Of a stretch of 20,394 nucleotides of DNA, positions 10,826 to 17,210 are shown one piece after another. The notes under the pieces are model-generated. The model ran no database searches. It worked only from the letters and a program-made list of their open reading frames with translations, and was not told the DNA's origin. The first letter of the stretch is position 1. Each line of letters begins with the position of its first letter. A program made the translations under genes and the position numbers. Origin of the DNA: Amphimedon queenslandica (Eukaryota; Porifera; Demospongiae; Haplosclerida; Niphatidae); NCBI RefSeq assembly GCF_000090795.2, contig NW_003546984.1:1-20394 (forward strand). The letters run 5' to 3'.

Positions 10826-12455
10826 TCCTCCTCCCTCTCCTCCTCCCTCTCCCTCTCTCTTTCTCAACCTTAATCTACTCCAAAATTTCATTTCTCTCTC
10901 TCATTGTTTTCGCCATCCATAACTTTTATTTCTTCTCTTTATACATTGTACATGTACATGTAGCTCTTAGGTATAATTTAGAAGCAGAATGGAGGAACAA
11001 ATTTCCAGGAGAGAGGACTTTGGACAGGGTATGTACATGTACGCGTACATATCTGTTCTTTATACACATGTACCTGTACATATATATGCTAGTAAATTAC
11101 ATGTATAACCATAGATGTACATGTAATTCTTCTTCAATAGGATGATCTATTTGAAATGAGTAAAGCTGATATACTGACTCAGGCAGCCAGTCTACAGGTC
11201 CTCCCTCCTACCAAATGGTATAATCATTATATGTAGTCTGGGACAATGTACATGCATACATGTATATTGGGTACAACAATTTTAATAATTTATGTAGAAA
11301 AATATAAAAAATTCCAAATAAAAATACTTGATGTGTGAGTAGAAGTATTAGTAATTCTGCATAAATTTACTATGCCTCATTTTGATGTGCATCATCCAAA
11401 ATTAATCAGATTTATGATGCATTGTAGTGTATTAGTGCCCTAAGGCTAGGTGGTTTTTTGTTTTGTGACCTTGTTACCACTACATGTTGTGGAAGGGATT
11501 CTTCTGTGTACATCTAAACCATTGCCCAACCATGTTTCATGTACATGTGTCAACTACTTCTGGGTCTTCGTGTTTTTGTAGGGAAGACATTTTAATGAAT
11601 TCTCTGTGGGATCAAATTGGTCCTAAAGTCCTTGATGAGATATTTGTACGTGCTGCTCAGAGCCGATCATCAGAGTAAGAATACATGTACATGTACTGAC
11701 TATTATACTGTACATGTACTGACTATTATACTGTATGTAATGTATATAATTATCATTATTATTATGAAATTATTTAATATCATTCATAGTAATGATGTTA
11801 TAGTAATAATAGCAATCTACTGTACATGTACATGTGTGCACACTTTAGATTAGAGGAATCTTTGGAGGCTTTAGGTTTTCCATATTTGGTCCAGGTCTAC
11901 TGAAATCTCCCATTTTTAGCTTTTAGTCTCTCATATTTTAATTAATTCTTAGTCCTTAATTCTCCCATTATTAGTTAGATTGGTCTCCTAAAATTAGTTT
12001 CTACAATGTCTTTGTACATGTACTTTGCAAATGTAGGTTTTAAAATCAATTTCATTTCTCCTCCAATCAATACCACATAGCGAGAAATTTTGAAGGGAAT
12101 TAAATTTGGCGAATTTGGTGTTTTGATAGCTAGCCATTTGCCCAAGTAAAATCCACCATTCTGAGCCATTATACAAATGCTCAATAGCAAGTGGCCACAA
12201 ATTTGCCAATCACCAAATTTTATAGTAATTCGCTCCCTCCAAAATATCCCACTATACTGTAGTTTACCACTCATTTCTTTTTGTTGTTTTTGTTTTTTAT
12301 AGTGAGTTCAACACTGTTGTTGACATTGAGCTGCATAAATGGGCAGACAGTCTACAACTGGCCAGCCTCTGTGCCAATGTTGGCATGACAACTCTCTTTG
12401 AACAGCTGCACAACAAACTAGCTGACCTCAAGGTATAACAATAACAATTGCAATC

Positions 12456-12491
<36 letters not shown>

Positions 12492-15400
12492 TGTATAGCG
12501 CAAAATTTTTGAGGGCTATAAATTTCACAAATTTGCCTAAAAATCTGTTTTGTGGATTTAATTTTTGCTAATTTATGCCTTTATCATATTGTACTGTGAA
12601 AATTTGATTTCATGGAATTAATTTTTGCAAATCTTCAAAGAATCGGGAAATCTGCGAAATTTACAGCCTTCGAAAATTTTGCTCTATATTGTATTGTTAT
12701 AATTATCATTAATTGTTGTCATTATTATTGTTTGTTAAGGGAGGGAAATTCATGACTCTTAGTCAAGGGCTAAGAGAAGAAGTAGAGAGGCTAAGCAGAG
12801 AACTACATAAATGGGAGAGCTACAATATTGATCAGCTGGTAAGCATATACTCATCAATAATTAGTAATAATAGTACAAGTATTACATTCATGTCACTAAT
12901 TGTTTAGTAATTATTTGTAAGTACATGTACATGCATGTAATTTTTTCCTTATTGCTAGCAAATTTGATTTTAATTGGTTCATTGGTAGTCATTTGTAGAT
13001 GTTTTGTACTGTGAGTACAAGCAAACAAGTTAATGTCACAACTGACTACCGTACGCATCTTAATTTTTGAGGTGTATTAAATTTCGTTATTTTTGTGCTC
13101 ACCTTAAATCTACGAAATTTAAACCACCTCTAATGCCATTCTATTGTATGTAAACTATGGCCAGAATACGAAAATTAGCTCACACAAATATTAACTTTTG
13201 AGCACATTTCATTGAAAACACAAAATTTTGAACACTTGAAAATTTGAATGTATACGGTAGTGTTGTTCAATGTACATATAGTTGCTATTAGTCTTTTTAA
13301 AAATAATCAAAAAATTAAAGAATAATTTTACAATCAGAAACTTAGTAGTCATTTTCAGAAAAACTATGTACTTGTACTGAGTATTTGGCCAAAATTATTT
13401 TGAAATGAGAATCAGAATTGTCTAAAACTCCTGCAATGATACAAACATGTAACATGTAATTTTCTTTTGTTTTAGAAATACGTTCAAATGTCTGCTCTTG
13501 ATGATAAAGACGTAACAGCAGAGGACCAGTGGCAGTCGTCAGTTGAATTCATGAAGAGTACACTGAGTAAACAGGTTGGACTAGTTATGCTGTACATGTA
13601 CATGTAAATGCTTAATGTAATGGTATTAATTAATAGTGTATGATAATCAAACCATCTGTACATATACATATACACCTACATGTACATGTACATGTGCATG
13701 TACATTTACTAGTACACATACATGTAGATAATTTGTAGCTACATGTACAATTGTTATTGAATGTGTAATTGAAATTTATGTGTACTCACATGTACTTATG
13801 ATACATGTACATGTATGGACAGTGTGTACCATGTAGATTGCAGCTTATGATACATGTACATGTACATGTACAGTATATATCATTTAATGTCAATATACCT
13901 GTACATATGTGTCCTTATTCATTAACTTACAAAAGAGCAAATTGTTTATTATTATTATTTACATGTAGGTAAAGCAAGCCAGCAGTGATCTGTCTGCTTT
14001 AAAGGGACCATCGTCATTTTCTCAGCGTTGGCTGGGCTGGAGCAGCCAAACAAAGCAACAGGTAGAGTAAAGTAGCACTGTGTGAGTGATTTCTAAGTAT
14101 GAGTGGGTTTTCTTGAATTTTTATGATTTGTAAAGATATAGAGTGAATTCTGTAAAATTAGTAAAATTAAAATATGTGAATTAGAAATTTAGCAGGTTTT
14201 GAAACTACATACATTGCTTCATTTAAAAAATCACTCATATGGTATACTGTTTATGTGTTCCAAATAATGCCCCACACAGGTGGAGAGGCAGGCAATTTTA
14301 GAGGAATTGGATAAATTTCTAAAAGCAGAGCCGGTGAGTCATCGAAAGATTATTGTCTATCTGGAAATTTTTGATACAAATTTAATTTGCTTGATTAGAA
14401 ATTTGCAAAAATTTGATCACACATGTAATTATATACTACATTCATTAACACATGACACAGTCTTATGATGTAAAAATAAAACATAGCACAGTTTTCTGAA
14501 AGCATAAATTTTCAGATACATGATGACTTTTAAAAAAATTACATGTGTATGAATTATAGTAATTAATAATTATTAATGATTGTTTTTGCCTTAGAATCAT
14601 CCAAACAAACTCTTTGTTGATGAAGTCCTAACAGTTCAAAGGTCACTGAAGAACAAAGGACTGATTGTTCCTGAGAAAGAAGTACAAGTGTTTATCTATT
14701 GGTTACATCATTACTCCAGTGTTGTTGTACTCTTGTAGATTCAATTAGCATGGAGTCACGCATACAGGCTACACTTCTTGCAACAAACACAACAGAAAGC
14801 TCACAATTGTCAGAAAGGATTTCTGTTAAGACAGCATAGCCCACAAGTGAGATACATGATTTATTTCAAAAAATGGCTCTGAAATCACTCCAAATTTTTA
14901 GTACATTTTCTAATACGTATTGATGTCCTTATGCTGTGTAGAAAGTTTGAGGTGATTCCGACAAATATTTTTCGAGTTATGAGCATTTTTAAAATTGAGC
15001 CATTTTCTGAAAATTACCCAAGGCTATATAGCCCATGGTTTTTTTCAAAAAGTGGCCCTGAAATCACTTCAAAATTTTATTACATTTTCTAATACATATT
15101 GATGTACTTATGCTGTATAGCAAGTTTGAGGTAATTCCGACAAATATTTTTCGAGTTATTAGCATTTTTTAAATTGAGCCATTTTTTGAAAAATACCCAA
15201 GGCTATAGCCCATGGTTTTTTTCAAAAAATGGCTGCAAAATCACCCTGATTTTTTATTATATTTTCTAATACGTATTGATGTCCTTATGCTGTGTAGAAA
15301 GTTTGAGGTGATTCCGACAAATATTTTTTGAGTTATTAGCATTTTTTAAATTGAGCCATTTTTTGAAAAATACCCAAGGCTATAGCCCATGGTTTTTTTC

Positions 15401-16412
15401 AAAAAATGGTTCCAAAATCACCCCAAATTTTTATTACATTTTCTAATACGTATTGATGTCCTTATGTTGTGTAGAAAGTTTAAGGTGATTCCGACAAATA
15501 TTTTTCAAGTTACGACCATTTTAAAAAACGACGAAATTCTGAACAATTTAATTTCTTTTGTGTATTTTAGTTTGCTTGCCCTGAAGTGACATTCTTTTGG
15601 CGAGTGCAGCAAGTAATGCAGAGTTCCGCCCGCACACTCAGAGTACAAATATTAGACAGGGAAGGTAAGGCTCTTGAGAACTACCTCTATGCCATATAGC
15701 TGGAAAAGTTTGCGGGAATTATATTTTGTGATTTTGTACCAATTCAGAACATTTTAATGTATGCAGAATTTAATTTTGCTGTTGTAGGCGTGAACTGTTG
15801 GTACACCTATTACCTATAATGCTTTGCAGAATTAGATTGTGCGTTTTTATGATGAACAGCAAACAGCAAATTAAATTCCAGCAGATATTTCCAGCTATAT
15901 GGTACTAGGCTCATGTATGACATACTCTATATTATAGTGAGACAGCTGGAGCAACAGCTAAAGATTATTTTGGATAACATTGGTAATGATGAGAAAAGAA
16001 AGAGAGATCTTATTCGAGGCAATGCCGTAGACAAAGCCGAACAACTTAGTAAGTGTGATGTGTTTTATGATTGCTAGAGTAATGTATAGCACTTTATTTT
16101 GGTGGTGTTTTATTTTGGTGATATTGCTGTAAAATTTGAATTGGTTGATTTGGCAATTTTGTGTACAAATGCATGACTGAGCATGTACATCTAAAATTGG
16201 CAATTCTGTTTGCAAACCGCTAATCGCCAAAATAAAACTTAAATAATAAAAAATGAAAAAAACAAAATAAAACTTTGCCAAATTAAAGGGCTATACAGTA
16301 TTGCTTTATATGCCCATTGTGTTTTTGTATAGAGCAAGTCCGTTTGATACAAGAAAAGTTGGACTCATTTCGACAGTCACTCCTGAAGCAGCAGAAAAGA
16401 CAAACAAACTAG
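882..16412 (+). CDS. OPA1: OPA1/Mgm1-like mitochondrial dynamin GTPase, complete, 29 coding exons
   Basis: This encodes a dynamin-family GTPase of the inner mitochondrial membrane that drives inner-membrane fusion and shapes cristae. Coding exons: 882-1103, 2889-2979, 4394-4551, 4956-5051, 5294-5395, 6380-6456, 6533-6569, 7498-7578, 7758-7904, 8663-8718, 8808-8851, 8910-8972, 9181-9248, 9744-9816, 10044-10116, 10644-10759, 10964-11028, 11141-11217, 11582-11674, 12303-12432, 12740-12838, 13476-13574, 13969-14061, 14280-14333, 14595-14681, 14739-14846, 15571-15664, 15938-16048, 16333-16412. All junctions are GT-AG, phases agree throughout, and the product is 897 residues. Animal OPA1 is usually about 950-1000, so the difference lies mostly in the N-terminal part. 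Alignable signatures include [50 protein letters not shown] and [16 protein letters not shown]. The start at 882 opens a basic presequence. The next possible donor (1120) would give an in-frame stop, so 1103 is chosen. Introns range from 57 bp to about 1.8 kb. UTR ends were not determined. Confidence 0.95.
1145..1183 (+). repeat. G-run cluster in intron 1 (G-quadruplex candidate)
   Basis: Runs of ten G (1145-1154), nine G (1169-1177) and four G (1180-1183) occur about 40 bases downstream of the exon 1 donor, in otherwise AT-rich sequence. The G strand is the coding (RNA-like) strand, so the nascent transcript could form a quadruplex. Homopolymer runs can also reflect assembly uncertainty. Confidence 0.6.
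1648..1824 (+). mobile_element. Pogo/Tigger-like MITE, copy A
   Basis: This is one of seven near-identical copies. It starts CAGTATAACCTGCTATTGTG and ends in the complement of CAGTCAGGACTGTCTATTCC, an imperfect terminal inverted repeat of about 26 bp. TA flanks both sides (1646-1647, 1825-1826). It has no coding capacity. It sits inside (ACATGT)n in intron 1, in inverted orientation to copy B. Confidence 0.85.
2034..2210 (-). mobile_element. Pogo/Tigger-like MITE, copy B
   Basis: The body matches copy A in reverse orientation. Both ends are more degenerate (CAAGTCAAACCTGTCTATTC at the left, GGAGGTACTGTA at the right). With copy A it makes an inverted pair separated by about 209 bases inside intron 1. 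Confidence 0.8.
2548..2724 (-). mobile_element. Pogo/Tigger-like MITE, copy C
   Basis: A full-length reverse-orientation copy starting CAGTCAGGCCTGTCTAATCC, with TA target duplications at 2546-2547 and 2725-2726. It is the third copy within intron 1. Confidence 0.85.
3660..3921. mobile_element. Inverted-repeat element, about 262 bp (MITE-like)
   Basis: The left end (AAAGCCTTTTTACTCTTCTC, then CCAGAATTA) and the reverse complement of the right end (AAAGGCCTTTTCACACTTGC, then CCAGAATTA) match over about 40 bases with several gaps. That is the layout of a non-autonomous DNA transposon. A clear target duplication is not visible. The interior has the AAATTTGCC-type motifs found in other elements of this window. 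Confidence 0.55.
4140..4388. repeat. Element with GTTCTGCCTA inverted ends between 16-bp direct repeats
   Basis: ATAAAGTGTGATTTTT occurs exactly at 4140-4155 and 4373-4388. Just inside lie inverted ends: GTTCTGCCTA at 4168 and TAGGCAGAAC at the right. The right direct repeat supplies the pyrimidine tract of the exon 3 acceptor (exon starts at 4394). An insertion with a long target duplication or a local segmental duplication would both explain it. Confidence 0.5.
4438..4470 (+). repeat. In-frame TCA microsatellite encoding 11 serines
   Basis: Eleven consecutive serine codons, ten TCA and one TCT in the middle, lie inside exon 3 of the OPA1-like gene, between the membrane anchor and the coiled coil. 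The homologous segment in other OPA1 proteins is variable linker. The run is thus likely a tolerated, length-polymorphic expansion. Confidence 0.9.
5158..5180 (+). repeat. ATT trinucleotide microsatellite
   Basis: About seven ATT units lie in intron 4. A longer tract of the same type occurs at about 12458-12490 in intron 20, and a TTG tract (about 6350-6372) ends 8 bases before exon 6. Confidence 0.8.
5464..5632 (+). mobile_element. Pogo/Tigger-like MITE, copy D (8-bp deletion)
   Basis: Forward copy in intron 5 with TA flanks. It lacks the GAGGCCTC octamer present in the other copies (AAATAAG runs directly into TATAATGAGG), giving 169 bp. Confidence 0.85.
6380..10116 (+). CDS. OPA1: OPA1-like exons 6-15: dynamin-type GTPase domain
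   Basis: All nucleotide-binding motifs are intact. G1 is GDQSAGKT at residues 228-235. G2 is the switch I MMTRSP with the catalytic-type threonine at 256. G3 is DLPG at 331-334. G4 is TKVD at 400-403. The stretch [19 protein letters not shown] and the segment [16 protein letters not shown] are diagnostic for OPA1/Mgm1 rather than for DRP1 or classical dynamin. Several exons are tiny (37 bp at 6533-6569, 44 bp at 8808-8851, 56 bp at 8663-8718), which is why no long open frame shows up. Exon 13 follows a tract of about 170 bases that is almost pure pyrimidine. Confidence 0.95.
6630..6684 (+). repeat. CT-rich microsatellite, intron 7
   Basis: A GT run followed by CTCTCT repeats with few interruptions on the coding strand, 60 bases after exon 7. 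It is one of three long sense-strand CT tracts in the gene. Confidence 0.85.
6897..7073 (+). mobile_element. Pogo/Tigger-like MITE, copy E (rearranged 5' end)
   Basis: Forward copy in intron 7 with TA flanks. Its first inverted-repeat segment is replaced: after CAGTATAACC it reads GTGTATTAATGAACCTCTAA, a duplicate of the element's own interior, instead of the usual TGCTATTGTGGACACTCT. It is inverted relative to copy F, 99 bases away. Confidence 0.8.
7173..7352 (-). mobile_element. Pogo/Tigger-like MITE, copy F
   Basis: Reverse copy in intron 7, starting CAGTTAGGTCTGTCTATTCC, with a 3-bp insertion near CTCAATATTATAGAGG. It forms an inverted pair with copy E, so intron 7 RNA could fold into a long hairpin of roughly 170 base pairs. 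Confidence 0.85.
7978..8400 (+). repeat. Tandem pair of about 200-bp diverged repeats in intron 9
   Basis: Copy 1 (about 7978-8205) and copy 2 (about 8218-8400) share ordered blocks: AATGGGAGA, AAGCTAAATG, GGAGACCTAGACCAAATATG, a run of ATCTAA/ATTTAA, an (ACATGT) tract, and ATTTAGTATTGCTT. An inverted partial third copy lies at about 11868-11990 in intron 19 (CATATTTGGTCCAGGTCTAC). Confidence 0.75.
9007..9180 (+). repeat. 170-bp polypyrimidine tract ending at the exon 13 acceptor
   Basis: Almost every base from 9007 to 9177 is C or T, in CTCTCTC, CCCTCT and CTTTCT blocks, and the tract runs directly into the CAG acceptor of exon 13 (9181). It serves as a greatly extended polypyrimidine tract. 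Long mirror-type pyrimidine tracts can adopt triplex structures. The translated low-complexity Ser/Leu/Pro frames here are not real proteins. Confidence 0.9.
9511..9687 (+). mobile_element. Pogo/Tigger-like MITE, copy G
   Basis: Forward copy in intron 13, starting CAGTATAGCCTGCTATTGTG and ending GACAGGTTTGACTG, next to an (ACATGT)n tract at its left side. The right-hand TA has become TG. Confidence 0.85.
10644..16412 (+). CDS. OPA1: OPA1-like exons 16-29: stalk, paddle and C-terminal helix
   Basis: These exons encode the helical stalk (for example [47 protein letters not shown]), a lipid-binding paddle region and the C-terminal bundle-signalling helix (VRQLEQQLK ... [17 protein letters not shown]). 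In human OPA1 two paddle cysteines form a disulfide. Here C791 (exon 26, HNCQKGF) and C806 (exon 27, FACPEV) sit at equivalent places, with a 15- rather than 18-residue spacing. They are separated by the satellite-filled intron 14847-15570. The intron between exons 25 and 26 is only 57 bp. The stop is TAG at 16410-16412. Confidence 0.9.
10769..10862 (+). repeat. CT-rich microsatellite, intron 16
   Basis: Long (CT)n followed by CCCTCTCCTCCT blocks, starting ten bases after the exon 16 donor, again with pyrimidines on the coding strand. Confidence 0.85.
12078..12254. mobile_element. AT-rich inverted-repeat element in intron 19
   Basis: The left end (TAGCGAGAAATTTTGAAGGG) and the complement of the right end (TAGTGGGATATTTTGGAGGG) are related over about 43 bases, at roughly 70 per cent by eye, both reaching AAATTTGGTG or similar. 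The 99-codon minus-strand open frame across it is a by-product of this structure. Confidence 0.5.
12494..12688. mobile_element. TATAG-ended MITE-like inverted repeat in intron 20
   Basis: The left end TATAGCGCAAAATTTTTGAG and the complement of the right end TATAGAGCAAAATTTTCGAA match over about 44 bases with few differences. The element is about 195 bp, has no coding potential, and lies immediately after an ATT microsatellite. Confidence 0.7.
13046..13260. mobile_element. CTACCGTA-ended inverted-repeat element in intron 21
   Basis: The left end CTACCGTACGCATCTTAATT and the complement of the right end CTACCGTATACATTCAAATT mirror each other and continue imperfectly for about 40 bases. Interior AAATTTCG motifs resemble the other AT-rich elements here. 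About 215 bp, non-coding. Confidence 0.6.
14350..14520 (+). repeat. Dispersed repeat, copy 1 (intron 24)
   Basis: This stretch and 16625-16795 share ordered blocks in the same orientation: CTATCTGGAAATTTTT, TTAGAA, GCAAAAATT, GATCACAC or GATCACCC, CACGACACAGTCTTAT or a close variant, and AAAATAAAAC/AAAATTAAATC. They look like two diverged copies of one non-autonomous element. Confidence 0.7.
14850..15540 (+). repeat. 177-179-bp tandem satellite, about four units, filling intron 26
   Basis: The anchor TACGTATTGATGTCCTTATG, or a close variant, recurs at 14914, 15093, 15270 and 15447, giving periods of 179, 177 and 177. Each unit also carries TTCAAAAAATGG, TTTGAGGTGATTCCGACAAA and GCCATTTTTTGAAAAA. 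At each unit junction GCCATTTTTTGAAAAA and its complement form a hairpin (for example 15178-15193 with 15218-15233). The array takes up almost the whole intron between exons 26 and 27. Confidence 0.9.
16085..16295. mobile_element. TATAG-ended MITE-like inverted repeat in intron 28
   Basis: The left end TATAGCACTTTATTTTGGTG and the complement of the right end TATAGCCCTTTAATTTGGCA are related. Both ends begin TATAG, as in the element at 12494-12688, and could belong to one loose family. About 211 bp, non-coding. Confidence 0.55.
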
Positions 16413-16899
16413 TTTCAAATTTCATTTCTTTGTCTTAAATTGGCATGAAAACAAAATTATTACCCATTTTGGTATAATATGATGTGTATGGTTTTAATTT
16501 GCAATAACACTAGGGTAGTTGCAGTTTCTTGTTTTGCAAATACACATATACTGTAAACACTATCCATTAATTTTAACTATTTTAACCATTGGCCTAATTT
16601 TGTCTAAGTTAATGGATGGAAATATACCATCTATCTGGAAATTTTTACTGTGATTTAAATTTTACTGAATTAGAATTTCGCAAAAATTAGATCACCCATA
16701 TAATTGTATGCCACATTCAATAATACACGACACAGTCTTATTTAGTAAAAATTAAATCACAGCACAATTTTAAAACACAAAAATTTTGTACCACACTAAT
16801 TTCCTGATCTACGGTAATTGTCAATGTACAATATACCCACCATTGCAAAAACGTTCAACATAAATTTCATTAAATTTCTAGGGTCTACAGTACAGGTAA
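16413..16899 (+). other. OPA1-like 3' flank and intergenic DNA
   Basis: No coding exon is recognisable. There is no AATAAA close to the OPA1-like stop. An ATTAAA variant occurs at 16751-16756, inside the second copy of a dispersed repeat (about 16625-16795) that is also found in OPA1-like intron 24. The 3' end of the transcript therefore cannot be placed from sequence alone. Confidence 0.6.
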
Positions 16900-17210
16900 C
16901 TATTATCAATAGATGTATATCATGTGCTGTTTATGAGTGTATTTCTATACCTGCTCCATCTGGAGCTTCCTGCTTTGTTATTATGCAAACTGTCAGCCTT
17001 TATGCAACTATGTCTCACTTGTTTGTAATTCGTAGCTGCGTTTTTATAAAGTTATGCAGCTATTATCAATAGATGTATATATGTGTGAATATATCACTGT
17101 TTGTGATCCGGAGCTGCTTTGTTATAAAGTTATGCAAACATTCTCAACCTTTTATAACTTGAAATGTAAACCTAACCATCTTCAGTTGAGTCAAGACACA
17201 AACAGGGAAA
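16900..17210 (+). promoter_or_regulatory. Putative promoter of the lipid-transfer gene with a 160-bp direct duplication
   Basis: An identical 21-bp block (CTATTATCAATAG followed by ATGTATAT) is present at 16900-16920 and 17060-17080. Further related blocks are GGAGCTGCTTTGTTAT, GTAGCTGCGTTTTTAT and AAGTTATGCAAAC/CAGC. Together they show a diverged tandem duplication with a 160-bp period. Each block contains TTATC, the complement of a GATA core. TATA-like TTTTATAA sits about 60 bases before the start codon at 17211. Regulatory function is inferred from position. Confidence 0.5.

Larger units (their letters stand above)
1261..13872. repeat. Dispersed palindromic (ACATGT)n microsatellite, about 30 tracts
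   Basis: Short arrays of the self-complementary hexamer ACATGT/TACATG recur throughout the OPA1-like introns. Examples are 1264-1288, 1622-1643, 1825-1847, 4567-4591, 5861-5885, 6141-6160, 8036-8053, 8163-8180, 8357-8381, 9483-9500, 10946-10962, 11684-11698, 13677-13710 and 13851-13872. One further array occurs at 19431-19443 in the second gene. Most have 2-4 units. They avoid coding exons but touch several splice sites (10963, 13968, 19432, 19526). Confidence 0.9.

Noticed and set aside
11975..12274. 99-codon minus-strand open frame
   Set aside because: It falls inside an inverted-repeat element in intron 19 and resembles no transposase or other protein I know.
14850..15540. CRISPR-like or regulatory array
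   Set aside because: The units are adjacent 177-179-bp tandem repeats without unique spacers, so this is a satellite. The setting is an animal intron.
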